From Spirochaetes bacterium RBG_16_49_21 (lineage in GTDB: Bacteria; Spirochaetota; UBA4802; UBA5550), in contig MIBJ01000046.1 of NCBI GenBank assembly GCA_001829495.1, forward strand, positions 83,882 to 129,426: 45,545 nt of DNA. Reading direction: 5' to 3'. Every line of letters starts with the position of its first letter. The first letter of the stretch is position 1. Shown here piece by piece: positions 1 to 8,308 of this stretch. A program made the translations under genes and the position numbers. Under the pieces are notes generated by a model, which searched no databases, was not told the DNA's origin, and saw only the letters and a program-made list of their open reading frames with translations.

Positions 1-1111
1 GCATCTCAAAGGAATTCATATCGAGACCGTTGTGATCCTCGGGGGAGAAATTGAAGACGCCGCCGGTTCCGGCAAGTCCCTTCAGGCTCTCGATCGCGTC
101 ACGCACCTTTTCCTTGTCAGGACCCGCCTTTTTTATGGCTTCGACAAGAATGATGACGGAGTCATAGGCATGGCCGCCGAAGGTGCTGGCCTCCTCGCCA
201 TATTTCGCCTCATAGTCTTTTTTGTACTGCATGAGCACCGCCTTCTGGGGGTGGTCGTTGGGGAGTGAATCGGCGATGAGAAGCCGTCCGCAGGGGAAGA
301 TGATCCCTTCAGCCGCCGCACCCGCCTCCTTGACGTATTTGATGTTACCGAAACCATGGCTCTGGAAAAGGAGCGCTTTCATGTTGAGCTGTTTCATGTT
401 CTTGGCCACGATGGACTGGGCCGGAACAATGGACCAGTTCACCACCGCCTGCACGTTCCGCGCTTTAAGCTTGGTGAGCACGCCGGTCAGGTCCGTGGCC
501 TTCTTGTCATAGACCTCGCTGATCAGCACCGTGATGCCGTATTGCAAAGCGATCTTTTCCAGCTGTTCCTTGCCGGCGATCCCGAAGCCGTCGTTGCTGG
601 AGACAATGCCGATCTTCGTAATCCCCTTCTTCTTCATCACCTCGTAGATTTTCATGGCAGCGTAGCTGTCCTTCTGCGGGGTTTTGAACACGTATTTGGC
701 CACCGGGTTCACGATCACTTCCGCGGCAGCGCAGGAATTGAGAATGGTCTTGCCCTCTTCGCAGATTGCTTTGATCTTCATGGTCTCGCCGCTCGTTGAA
801 GGGCCGATGATGGCGAAGACCTTGTTTTCCTCGATAAGCTGCTTGGCAAAAGAGATGGCCTTTTCGGGGCTTCCGGTCGAATCCTTGACGATCAGCTCAA
901 GCTTTGAGCCGCCCACACCGCCCTCGGAATTGATCTTGTCAACGAGCATCTGGGCTGTTTTCGCCTCAGGCGCTCCGAGGAACGAGGCCCCGCCGGTGAC
1001 GGCGAAAATAGCGCCGATCTTTATGGTTTCCCCTGTCTGCTTTTTGCAGGAAAGGGAGACGACCAGAAGCGCCAGACATGAGAATACGGTAAAAATTTTT
1101 TTAAACGACAT
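1..1111 (-). CDS. ABC transporter substrate-binding lipoprotein, LivJ/branched-chain amino acid type (C-terminus beyond window)
   Basis: I translated the minus strand from the ATG at 1111 (GGAGG-like GGAGGCGAT just upstream): 370 residues are visible and the gene runs off the window at base 1. The N-terminus is a lipoprotein signal peptide ending ..LLVVSLSC (Cys22); the lipobox is relaxed, as is common in spirochaetes. After it comes a type I periplasmic-binding fold: IKIGAIFAVTGGASFLG near residue 30, IIGPSTSGETM near 100, GIVSSNDGFG near 170 and YDSVIILVEAIKKAG near 325. This is the Peripla_BP_6/LivJ family, which captures branched-chain amino acids or, in many anaerobes and oil degraders, aromatic or fatty acids for a LivHMGF permease. 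No permease genes are in the window, only a livF fossil at 12861-12935. The ligand is not predictable from sequence. Confidence 0.9.
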   Translation of the reverse strand, partial: MSFKKIFTVFSCLALLVVSLSCKKQTGETIKIGAIFAVTGGASFLGAPEAKTAQMLVDKINSEGGVGGSKLELIVKDSTGSPEKAISFAKQLIEENKVFAIIGPSTSGETMKIKAICEEGKTILNSCAAAEVIVNPVAKYVFKTPQKDSYAAMKIYEVMKKKGITKIGIVSSNDGFGIAGKEQLEKIALQYGITVLISEVYDKKATDLTGVLTKLKARNVQAVVNWSIVPAQSIVAKNMKQLNMKALLFQSHGFGNIKYVKEAGAAAEGIIFPCGRLLIADSLPNDHPQKAVLMQYKKDYEAKYGEEASTFGGHAYDSVIILVEAIKKAGPDKEKVRDAIESLKGLAGTGGVFNFSPEDHNGLDMNSFEM

Positions 1112-1148
1112 ATCGCCTCCATTAAATGTTAATTAATAGTTAGTCATC

Positions 1149-1167
1149 TGGATTGTGCAGCAATCCA
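1149..1167. promoter_or_regulatory. Inverted repeat upstream of the LivJ-like gene
   Basis: A 7-bp perfect inverted repeat, TGGATTG-N5-CAATCCA, lies about 40 bp upstream of the LivJ-like start, in the AT-rich gap 1112-1341. Position and symmetry suit an operator for a dimeric regulator, but no regulator gene is adjacent. I cannot place a convincing -35/-10 pair for the minus strand. The rest of the gap shows nothing recognisable. Confidence 0.3.
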
Positions 1168-1341
1168 CACCCGGAAACAATAAAAAGACCGCATATCTTT
1201 ATTACTTTTTATTTTAAAGGAATGAATTTTATAAAACGATTTTAATTGATACCATCTGCCGATTTACGTCAAGCACTAAGCAGAGGGGAAAATCATTAAT
1301 TTTTTAAAAAATTAAAATACCATTCGCCCTTTTTTCATTAT

Positions 1342-1856
1342 TCCGGCATGGATTACGTAAGCTATGCAATCGCCGTGGAGGAGCTTTCCCGCGGCTGCGC
1401 ATCAACCGGCGTGATCGTGTCGGCGCACAATTCACTATGCCTGTCGCCGATCTATTATTTCGGGACGGATGAACAAAAGAAAAAGTACCTGCCCCGGCTC
1501 ACCACCGGGGAATGGATCGGCTGTTTCGGAATTACCGAGCCTGAGGCGGGGTCGGATGCCGCGACGGCGGCAGGGTCGGCATTGCCGCGCAGGCCGTCGG
1601 CATTTCGCAGGCGGCCCTGGATGCGGCCGTGGTGTACGCAAAGGAGCGGAAGCAGTTCAATAAAACCCTGTCCGAGTTTCAGGCCATTCAGTGGATGATC
1701 GCCGATATGGCAACCGAGATCGAAGCCTCACGGCTCCTGATATACCAGGCGGCAACGCTCATTGGAACCGGGGAACGGCAGCGGTATTCAAAACAGTCCG
1801 CTTTTGCGAAACTATTCGCCTCGGAGACATCTCATCGGGTGACCCACAAGGCGATC
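1342..1856 (+). pseudogene. Acyl-CoA dehydrogenase remnant with three deletions
   Basis: Two blocks of a short-chain acyl-CoA dehydrogenase are joined out of frame. Block one (1342-1568) encodes SGMDYVSYAIAVEELSR, the CASTGVIVSAHNSLC region and [14 protein letters not shown], the conserved flavin/substrate segment. Block two (1569-1856) starts at [20 protein letters not shown] and runs through [20 protein letters not shown] to [14 protein letters not shown]. Compared with the usual roughly 380-residue enzyme, about 65 N-terminal residues, about 95 middle residues (including the substrate-binding beta domain) and the C-terminal HGGYGY/EIYEGTSEIQR segment with the catalytic-base helix are missing. 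The join at about 1568 shifts frame. Block two ends directly against the nitronate-monooxygenase fragment. The retained residues look unmutated, so the deletions are recent or the sequence is misassembled. It cannot encode an active enzyme. Confidence 0.85.
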
Positions 1857-2298
1857 CGAGAGCCCGGTGCACGAATCTCAGAAAAAAAAGAGCATAGAGA
1901 TTAATGTATATGATACCCTGTATACAGACAAGGTCGACGGCTTATACACGCGGATCATGAAATCACGGGGGGCCGAGCGGCTTATGAGGAAAAAGCTGAA
2001 CCCGTTTACTGTTGTAATTAATTCCCGCAAGATCGCCCGGCTCCTCGGGTTTCCCTGGCTCAAGCTGGCCCTGGGGATTGCGGGCATGGGAATTTCAAAA
2101 TCGATCCAGCTGGCGCGCATGGCAATCGGTTTTGAGGCATTTAAGGCGGGCACCATGGAGGGGGACAATGACAAGGGCGTGCTCCCTATGGGCCAGGTGA
2201 GCGGCATCATCCATGATACGCTCACGGTTAAGCAGATTATCGAGAGGATCGTAAGAGAGGCGAAATCGGTGCACAAGGCGGTTGCGCCGAAAGTGTGA
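1855..2298 (+). pseudogene. Nitronate monooxygenase / 2-nitropropane dioxygenase C-terminal fragment
   Basis: The frame reads [11 protein letters not shown] at the junction, then DTLYTDKVDGL, GAERLMRKKLNPF and GVLPMGQVSGIIHD, ending VKQIIERIVREA. This is the C-terminal third of the NMO/NPD family (FMN enzymes oxidising nitronates; relatives act as FabK-like enoyl reductases). The N-terminal TIM-barrel part with the FMN-phosphate-binding glycines is absent, and the first codon abuts the dehydrogenase fragment, so a deletion removed the end of one gene and the start of the next. A GTG at 1867 could start a 143-residue product, but there is no ribosome site and no active site, so I treat it as a fossil. 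ACAD and NMO genes often sit together in lipid-oxidation clusters, so this was probably one operon. Confidence 0.75.
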
Positions 2299-2381
2299 AA
2301 AATTTTGGTTGTCGTTCCTGATGCGGGTGGTATGATTATTCACGGGGATTTTTTTGTTAAAAATATGCGGAGGAGGATAGT

Positions 2382-3143
2382 ATGGCGGTTACATTCGATT
2401 TAAGCGGCAAGTCGGCCATCGTGACCGGCGGTGGCAGGGGGATCGGAAGGGCCATTGCGCTCGGTCTCGCGGGCGCGGGAGCGTCCGTGGCGGTGTGCGG
2501 CAGGACCCAGAAAGAGCTTGATGGCGTCGCAGACGAGATCCGCAAACTCGGCGGAAAGGCGCTTCCGGTCGTAGCCGATCTGACGGTCAACGACCAGCTG
2601 GAAAACCTGGTCAATGCCGCGATCAAGGAATTCGAGAGGATCGATATTCTGGTGAACAATGCGGCGCGTAGCTTCCTGCGCAGCCTTCTCGACCTGCGCG
2701 AAGACGGCTGGGACAAGGTGTTCAACACCAACGTAAAGGCGGTATGGCTTTTGAGCCGGGCGGTGGCCCGCAGGATGATCGAGCAGAAGTCGGGGAAGAT
2801 CATCAACATCACCACGGTCGGGGCAGAGAAGGCTGAGGTCGGCATGGCCGCGTACGGGTGCAGCAAGGCAGCGCTTAAGATGCTCACCCGATGCATGGCG
2901 CGTGAATGGGCTTCGTACGGCATCAACGTCAACGCAGTAGGCCCGGGGCTCACCCGCACGGATTTCAGCAAGCCGATCTGGTCGAATCCCGATATAGCCA
3001 GGCACGTTGCCGCCATGATCCCCAAAGGCCGGATTGCCGAGCCTGAAGAGATCGTGAGCTCCGTCCTTTTCCTTGCATCGGACGCCGCTGATTACATCAC
3101 CGGCCACACCATTTATGTGGATGGAGGAACGCTGACCACGTGA
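2382..3143 (+). CDS. Short-chain dehydrogenase/reductase (SDR), classical type
   Basis: A 253-residue SDR, the usual length for the classical subfamily. It has the nucleotide-binding TGGGRGIG at residues 15-22, DILVNNAA near 90, and YGCSK with Tyr158 and Lys162 as the catalytic pair. It ends with the family's typical ITGHTIYVDGG. The position of the catalytic Ser (13 before the Tyr) is Thr145 in NITTVG, an uncommon change. Start chosen at ATG 2382, with GGAGGAGG about 8 bases upstream. NAD(P)-dependent oxidation of an alcohol or reduction of a ketone is expected; the substrate is unknown (FabG-like and gluconate-dehydrogenase-like members look alike here). It lies 83 bp downstream of the decayed ACAD-NMO genes and may have shared their operon. 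The pirin gene follows after about 108 bp. Confidence 0.9.
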   Translation: MAVTFDLSGKSAIVTGGGRGIGRAIALGLAGAGASVAVCGRTQKELDGVADEIRKLGGKALPVVADLTVNDQLENLVNAAIKEFERIDILVNNAARSFLRSLLDLREDGWDKVFNTNVKAVWLLSRAVARRMIEQKSGKIINITTVGAEKAEVGMAAYGCSKAALKMLTRCMAREWASYGINVNAVGPGLTRTDFSKPIWSNPDIARHVAAMIPKGRIAEPEEIVSSVLFLASDAADYITGHTIYVDGGTLTT

Positions 3144-3251
3144 TTTTTTATAAACTGCGTGGATCTTTTTCAGAGGTGATTCATTCTTGACAAAAAGCTT
3201 CCTTCGAGCAATCAATTAGTTAAATTCCTAATAATAAAGGAGGGTGCCGCC

Positions 3252-4172
3252 ATGACCGAGAACAGACGCATCCGCAAGGTTATCAGGAGCCGTGCGACCA
3301 TGGAAGGGGCCGGAGTCCGCCTGCACCGCGCCATAGGGTTCCATGACCCTAAGCTTTACGATCCCTTTCTTCTGCTGGATGACTTCCGGTCGGACACACC
3401 CGGGGATTATCTGAAAGGGTTTCCCTGGCACCCCCATCGGGGCATAGAGACGATCACCTATGTCCTGAGCGGGGTCGTGGAGCACGGCGACAGCATCGGC
3501 AACAGCGGCGTGATCTCGTCGGGGGACGTGCAGTGGATGACCGCCGGAAGCGGCATCATTCACCAGGAGATGCCTAAGGGCGATCCGCAAGGCTCCATGC
3601 ACGGCTTCCAGTTATGGGCGAACCTTCCCGCCGCGGACAAGATGATGGATCCCCGGTACCGGGGCATAGCGGACGCCGATATAAAGGAGGCGCAGGGCCC
3701 GGACGGGATCCGGATCAAGGTCATTGCCGGCAAGGCATACGGCGTGACCGGCCCGGTGACGGACGTGGTCATCGACCCCGAATATCTCGACGTCACCGTT
3801 CCCCCGGGCGTCGAGTTCCGGCATCCCAGCCCGCGCGGCCATACGGTGTTCGCCTATATTATAGGCGGCAGAGGCATGTTCTGCAGCCAGAAGGATCCCT
3901 ATAGCTATGAAGAGGAAGGCGCCAACTACTTTGACATGGAGCGGGGCCCGTTTATCGGCGACGGTAAGCTGGTGCTGTTCGGCGGCGGCGACTCGGTAAC
4001 CATCAGCACCGAGGAGGAGCCGGTGCGTTTTCTGCTCATCTCGGGAAGACCGCTCCGCGAGCCGATCGCATGGTACGGCCCGATCGTCATGAACACGCAG
4101 GAGGAACTGCGGGTCGCTTTCGAAGAGCTCCGGCGCGGGACATTCATCAAGACCGGAAACGCGAATTCATAG
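3252..4172 (+). CDS. Pirin family protein (bicupin)
   Basis: A 306-residue pirin with the N-terminal cupin intact: the HPHRG motif gives His60 and His62, and IIHQEMP gives His104 and Glu106, matching the four metal ligands of human pirin. The C-terminal cupin (about residues 180-290) lacks a metal-binding set, as usual. Start at ATG 3252 with AAAGGAGGG 8 bases upstream. Bacterial pirins bind Fe/Mn; some act as quercetinases and some bind partner enzymes such as pyruvate dehydrogenase E1, so the cellular role stays open. A TTGACA at 3187-3192 could be a -35 for it, but no good -10 is visible. Codon use matches the SDR upstream and is far more GC-rich than the methyltransferase downstream. Confidence 0.92.
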   Translation: MTENRRIRKVIRSRATMEGAGVRLHRAIGFHDPKLYDPFLLLDDFRSDTPGDYLKGFPWHPHRGIETITYVLSGVVEHGDSIGNSGVISSGDVQWMTAGSGIIHQEMPKGDPQGSMHGFQLWANLPAADKMMDPRYRGIADADIKEAQGPDGIRIKVIAGKAYGVTGPVTDVVIDPEYLDVTVPPGVEFRHPSPRGHTVFAYIIGGRGMFCSQKDPYSYEEEGANYFDMERGPFIGDGKLVLFGGGDSVTISTEEEPVRFLLISGRPLREPIAWYGPIVMNTQEELRVAFEELRRGTFIKTGNANS

Positions 4173-4447
4173 GGACAGGGAATTTTGGGGCGCGTCGTTT
4201 TTTCGTTCCTACCATGCTTATTAGGAAACTGCGATTAATGAACGGGTGCTTTTGTTAAAACCTTCAAGGTAGTTAAATTTTTCGGCTGGCGAAAGCGGAC
4301 AGGATGGAGAGGTATCCAATGAAACGCTTTACGGTTCCCCGCGTCGCTCATTGCTGCAACGGCGCATAACGATGGTCCCCGGGCAAGACCTAAAACCGCC
4401 CGTTTTTATTTATTTACTGGATATTTAAAAAAGGAGATAACAAATTT

Positions 4448-5113
4448 ATGAGAAATTACAAAACACAAAATGGAATAATCGAAGCGACGGTAGAAGTAGC
4501 GAAAATAAGAAAAACGTATAATTGGATGAGCAAGGTATATTTTTTATTTGCACCGATGGAAAAGACAGCACGAATGAGGGGTATTGAATTGGCTCAAATT
4601 CAATCCGATGACAAAGTTTTAGAAGTCGCGGTCGGTATCGGCCACTCATTTTTGGAAATTATAAAAAGAGTTGAACGTAAAAATACCGTTTATGGAGTTG
4701 ACTTAGCTCCCGGCATGTTAAAAAAAACAAAAAAATTGGTATCTAAAAAAGGATATTCAAATTTTGATTTGAAAGAAAGCGATGCCAGGCATCTGCCTTT
4801 TCCTGACGAAACCTTTGATGTTCTTTACAATAGTTTTATGTTGGATTTGATCCCCATCGCAGATTTTCCGGTTGTCCTTAAAGAATTCCAACGAGTTTTA
4901 AGAAAAGATGGGCGATTGGTCTTGGTGAATCTTAGCAAAAAAGATAGTACTCCTGTTTTTCTGGAAAAACTTTATAATTTGAGTCCTTATTTCTGGGGAG
5001 GATGTAGGCCTGTTTTAATGGAGTCTTTTGTAAAGCAAACAGGGTTCAGAAATGTTAAAAGAGAAATTCCCCAAACGATTCTTCCATCAGAGATTGTTAC
5101 CGGGTTAAAATAG
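4448..5113 (+). CDS. Class I SAM-dependent methyltransferase, UbiE-like, in an AT-rich island
   Basis: A 221-residue Rossmann methyltransferase. Motif I is VLEVAVGIGHS (about residues 58-68), with an acidic ribose contact at VYGVDLAPGM and motif IV/post-I at DARHLPFPDETFDVLYNSFM. The degenerate EVAVGIGHS in place of E/DLGCGTG is still compatible with SAM binding. It resembles UbiE/MenG-like and small-molecule methyltransferases; the acceptor is unknown. Start ATG 4448, with AAGGAG about 12 bases upstream. Base composition is strikingly AT-rich (mostly A/T third codon positions) compared with both neighbours, suggesting recent transfer. The 275-bp gap before it contains a 15-codon ORF with a good ribosome site (4319-4366) that I do not call as a gene. 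Confidence 0.85.
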   Translation: MRNYKTQNGIIEATVEVAKIRKTYNWMSKVYFLFAPMEKTARMRGIELAQIQSDDKVLEVAVGIGHSFLEIIKRVERKNTVYGVDLAPGMLKKTKKLVSKKGYSNFDLKESDARHLPFPDETFDVLYNSFMLDLIPIADFPVVLKEFQRVLRKDGRLVLVNLSKKDSTPVFLEKLYNLSPYFWGGCRPVLMESFVKQTGFRNVKREIPQTILPSEIVTGLK

Positions 5114-5353
5114 AGGAAATAATTATTCCTCTTTTTACCCAGTCGATTTTGGCGACTGCGTTTCTTTCCGTTCGAACCCGTGTCATTTCAATTTTCTGTT
5201 TTTCGTTTAAATAGTAGTCCGTTAAGCCAGTTATGTTAATCATATAGGTAAGTTTTATTGCGCACAACGTTGAGTCTGTAGAAAAAGCTAAAATTGAATC
5301 TGGCCTGGTGTCAATAATAATTGATTTCTCTCTGATTTCTTCTCTATCTCATT

Positions 5354-5596
5354 CTATGGTATTTCTGGGGATCGATCTGTAAGTATAAAGCCATGCAAAA
5401 ATATAATGAATAGAACAATAACGATTAGTGGAACAATAATAAAAGTAATTTCAAATATGTGATTATCAATTGCCTGACCTTTATAGTTTCTATAAATAGC
5501 ATTATAAAAAAAGCTTATAAATACATAGATAATTCCAACATCTTTATAGAATTCGAAACTTCTTTTAGAAACGATGTTCTTTAATATTAAATACAT
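5354..5596 (-). CDS. Possible small two-helix membrane protein
   Basis: An 80-residue reading frame with two strongly hydrophobic stretches, around residues 22-36 (GIIYVFISFFYNAIY) and 49-70 (ITFIIVPLIVIVLFIIFLHG), separated by a short polar loop, with positive charges near the N-terminus. I do not recognise a family. The start ATG at 5596 lacks a Shine-Dalgarno sequence. The surrounding DNA is so AT-rich that hydrophobic frames arise by chance, so the call is tentative. In its favour, the helix-loop-helix spacing is plausible and the frame is the longest in the gap. Confidence 0.3.
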   Translation of the reverse strand: MYLILKNIVSKRSFEFYKDVGIIYVFISFFYNAIYRNYKGQAIDNHIFEITFIIVPLIVIVLFIIFLHGFILTDRSPEIP

Positions 5597-5860
5597 AGTT
5601 TACACTATAATAGATTATGACATAAACAAAGCCGCCATGTCTTTCGCCCAACTAATATCAGACATATTGCAAATAATTATAGAAATATTAAGATAATTCA
5701 ATTAAAAAATATGGAAAAATTGCCGGGATAATCGAAAAAAAATTCAATTAACGAGACCGGTATTCGTATAAACTTACGTGAGGATATGAATTATATGAAT
5801 GTAAGGATTGCTTTGCGATAAGAAATGCCCATCTTTTAATTTTTCGCTTATTCCGACAGT

Positions 5861-5889
5861 TTGACTTTTTCTCTAGTCACTAGTATATT
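5861..5889 (+). promoter_or_regulatory. Sigma-70-type promoter for the malic enzyme
   Basis: TTGACT (5861-5866), a 17-bp spacer, then TATATT (5884-5889): a near-consensus housekeeping promoter. Transcription would start near 5896, giving a leader of about 36 nt to the ATG at 5932. Confidence 0.7.
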
Positions 5890-5931
5890 ATATTCTTCTA
5901 AGAAAAAAACAAATCACGGGATAATCAGGTT

Positions 5932-7230
5932 ATGAAGGTCCCCGAGATATTCTTAATTGAATCCCTGCACAAGCCGGGCAGCCTTGCTAAGATCCTGACC
6001 GTGATCGGTGAGGGCGGCCTCGTGATCGATAACCTCAGCGCGGTGCGTCGCGACGGGGAGAAGACGGTCTGGGAGATCACACTGGAGATCGACGACGATG
6101 TGGAATTAAGCCTGATCGAAAAAATCGATCGGCTCCCCAACGCCAGGGTGCTGGGCAAATCTGACCGCGTGTTCGACCGCCATTCAGGCGGCAAGATTCA
6201 GACGGTATCGCGCCTCCCTATCGCTACCCTGCAGGAGCTCCACGACATCTACACGCCGGGAGTGGCGCGGGTATGCCTGGCGATACAAAAAGACCCGGGC
6301 CTGGCCTGGCGGTACACCAATATCGGCCGTACTGTCGCAATTGTCACAAACGGCACCGCGATACTGGGACTCGGCGATATCGGCCCCTTCGCGGGCCTCC
6401 CGGTGATGGAAGGGAAGGCCGCGCTTCTGGCCAGGCTTGCGAACCTCTCCGGCATACCGATACTCATCGAAGAAAAGGAGCCGAAGCGTCTGATCGAATC
6501 GATCGCCGCCATAGCCCCGTCCTTCGGCGCGATACAGCTTGAGGACATCGCGGCCCCGGCCTGCTTCGAGGTGGAGGAAGCGCTTCGCGCGCGGCTCGAC
6601 AGGCCGGTGCTCCATGACGACCAGCACGGCACCGCGGTGGTGATACTCGCGACGCTCACGAGCGCCGCGCGACGTGTAGGCCTGGACATACGGGAGAGCG
6701 TGATCGGCCAGATAGGACTCGGCGCCGCGGGCATCGGCATCGCGCGCCTGCTCCTCGCCTTCGGCGTGCGTACGGTTCTCGGCGCCGATATCAGCACGCA
6801 GGCCATGGAGCGACTCGAGTCGATGGGCGGGAAACGCGCGGACCTGAATGGAGTTATGAAAAAATCCGACGTGGTGATCGCAACCACGGGCAGGAAGGGC
6901 CTCATCGTGCCCGAAATGGTGAGGAAGGGCCAACTCATTTTTGCGCTGTCGAACCCTGACCCGGAAATCGAGCCGGAGACCGCCATCCGGCAGGGCGCGG
7001 TGTTTGCGGCGGACGGGAAGAGCATCAACAACGTGCTCGGATTTCCCGGGCTCTTCCGCGGGGCATTGGAGGCGAGAGCGAAAACGTTTACCGATGACAT
7101 GCTGTTTGCCGCCTCCCGCGCCATATCCGAAACAGCGCCGGAAGGGGAGCTGTTACCGTCGCCGCTCGACCCGAACGTACACGAGGCGGTGACGAAGGCG
7201 GTGTTCCGGGCGGCGGGAGGTAAAATCTGA
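5932..7230 (+). CDS. NAD(P)-dependent malic enzyme with N-terminal ACT domain
   Basis: A 432-residue enzyme that decarboxylates malate to pyruvate. Residues 1-85 form an ACT-type ligand-binding domain (EIFLIESLHKPGSLAKIL start), then the malic domain: YTPGVARVC with the catalytic Tyr107, TNGTAILGLGDIGP, MEGKAAL with Lys162, QLEDIAAPACFEVE and VLHDDQHGTAV metal/substrate motifs, then the NAD(P) domain with GQIGLGAAGIGIA and ALSNPDPEIEP. All expected catalytic residues are present. The ACT domain suggests allosteric control by a small molecule; the effector is unknown. Start ATG 5932 has only a weak ribosome site (ATCAGG), but the ACT domain begins immediately and a strong promoter lies at 5861-5889. 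The gene appears monocistronic. It supplies pyruvate and reducing power, which suits growth on fatty acids. Confidence 0.93.
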   Translation: MKVPEIFLIESLHKPGSLAKILTVIGEGGLVIDNLSAVRRDGEKTVWEITLEIDDDVELSLIEKIDRLPNARVLGKSDRVFDRHSGGKIQTVSRLPIATLQELHDIYTPGVARVCLAIQKDPGLAWRYTNIGRTVAIVTNGTAILGLGDIGPFAGLPVMEGKAALLARLANLSGIPILIEEKEPKRLIESIAAIAPSFGAIQLEDIAAPACFEVEEALRARLDRPVLHDDQHGTAVVILATLTSAARRVGLDIRESVIGQIGLGAAGIGIARLLLAFGVRTVLGADISTQAMERLESMGGKRADLNGVMKKSDVVIATTGRKGLIVPEMVRKGQLIFALSNPDPEIEPETAIRQGAVFAADGKSINNVLGFPGLFRGALEARAKTFTDDMLFAASRAISETAPEGELLPSPLDPNVHEAVTKAVFRAAGGKI

Positions 7231-7302
7231 CACTGCCAGCCTCAAAAATTTTTGAAATTCCCGGCCGGTTTTATTAAATTCTTTTAATCTCTCAAGGCAA
7301 AT

Positions 7303-7366
7303 TGAGGCTGTCTAATAACCTTCTAAATTCTGCCTGGCAGGTCGGGGGGCTTTTCAGACAGCCTCA
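7303..7366. repeat. 64-bp MITE-like inverted-repeat element
   Basis: Perfect 11-bp terminal inverted repeats, TGAGGCTGTCT (7303-7313) and AGACAGCCTCA (7356-7366), enclose 42 bp with no coding potential. Ends of this type occur on several insertion-sequence families, so this could be a solo or internally deleted element. I see no convincing target duplication. As RNA it would form a stem just upstream of the NmrA-like gene's ribosome site, so it could also act as a terminator or leader structure. Confidence 0.5.
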
Positions 7367-7390
7367 GGTTCATTTAAGGAGGCTCATTAT

Positions 7391-8266
7391 ATGAAAGAAC
7401 GATTTGTTCTGGTAACCGGAGCAACCGGGGTTCAGGGAGGAGCCGTGGCCCGCGAGCTTCTGAAAATAGGCCACAGGGTACGGGCATTGACGCGCAGGCC
7501 CGATTCTGCAGCATCCCAGGAATTGAAGAAGATGGGAGCAGAAGTCATTGCCGGCGATTTTAACGACCCGGAGTCGCTCGTGCAGGCTATCAGGGGTGTA
7601 GATACGGTATTCGCCATGGCCACACCATACGAAGAGGGAGTTGACGCTGAAGAGCGTCACGGCAAGGCTTTGGCCGAAGCTGCATTGAAAGCGGGGGTTC
7701 CGCATTTTGTATATTCTTCAGTGGCGAACGCGGATCAGAATACGAAAATCCCGCATTTCGACAGCAAACAGGCGATTGAAGAGCATATAAAGGAGCTCAA
7801 TATTCCCTGGACTATAGAGGCGCCTGTTTTTTTTATGGAAAATCTTATGAGGCCATGGATCACTAACGATCTTAAGCGCGGCGTGCTCCGTCTGCCGCTG
7901 CCGCCCGAGAGAAAACTCAAGCTTATCTCAGTCCAGGACATCGGCCGTTTTACGGCAATGGTGATCGAACAGAGAGAGCTTTTCCTCGGCCGCCGTATCG
8001 ACATAGCCGCGGATGATTTGAATGGAACGGAGATGGCGGATATCATGTCTAAGGCCATAGGCCGCAAGATACGGTATGAACAACAGCCGCTTGAGGAGAT
8101 ACGGTCTCAATCGAGCGATTGGGTGATAATGTATAAATGGTTTGATGAGACCGGATACAGCGCAGACCTTGAGGGATTGCAGTGGGAATTCCCCGAGGTG
8201 GGATGGACCTCATTTGAGAAATGGGCCAAGGCTCAAGACTGGACCGGCATGAAGCATGCCGCCTGA
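7391..8266 (+). CDS. NmrA-like NAD(P)-binding protein
   Basis: A 291-residue atypical SDR of the NmrA/HSCARG group. The N-terminal dinucleotide motif is VTGATGVQGGAVAREL (residues 8-23), followed by RALTRRPDS (binds the NADP phosphate), GDFNDPESL and HFVYSSVANAD. The catalytic YxxxK is absent, as typical for NmrA-like redox sensors; Pro-rich substrate-side segments (LPLPPERK, ISVQDIGRF) are present. Such proteins often sense the NADPH/NADP ratio or act as ketone or quinone reductases; the sequence does not decide. Start ATG 7391 with TTAAGGAGG well placed. It converges on the MDR gene at 8309 with 42 bp between stops, and no clear terminator is seen there. Confidence 0.88.
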   Translation: MKERFVLVTGATGVQGGAVARELLKIGHRVRALTRRPDSAASQELKKMGAEVIAGDFNDPESLVQAIRGVDTVFAMATPYEEGVDAEERHGKALAEAALKAGVPHFVYSSVANADQNTKIPHFDSKQAIEEHIKELNIPWTIEAPVFFMENLMRPWITNDLKRGVLRLPLPPERKLKLISVQDIGRFTAMVIEQRELFLGRRIDIAADDLNGTEMADIMSKAIGRKIRYEQQPLEEIRSQSSDWVIMYKWFDETGYSADLEGLQWEFPEVGWTSFEKWAKAQDWTGMKHAA

Positions 8267-8308
8267 CCTGCGGGCCACTTTCGCAGGTATGAAAAAAAAT
8301 TAAAAATA

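Larger units (their letters stand above)
5114..5931. other. 818-bp AT-rich intergenic stretch
   Basis: The stretch is very AT-rich and continues the composition of the methyltransferase. It holds one possible small membrane-protein gene on the minus strand (5354-5596) and the malic-enzyme promoter (5861-5889). I see no RNA gene, transposase fragment or long repeat in the remainder; 5114-5350 and 5597-5860 look empty. Confidence 0.5.

Noticed and set aside
4319..4366. 15-codon ORF with good ribosome site
   Set aside because: It is too short and has no similarity; possibly a remnant or leader, but nothing supports a gene.
6184..7124. Long minus-strand frames opposite the malic enzyme
   Set aside because: They are shadows caused by GC-rich codon use; the products are Arg/Ser/Pro-rich without motifs, whereas the plus strand encodes a complete enzyme.
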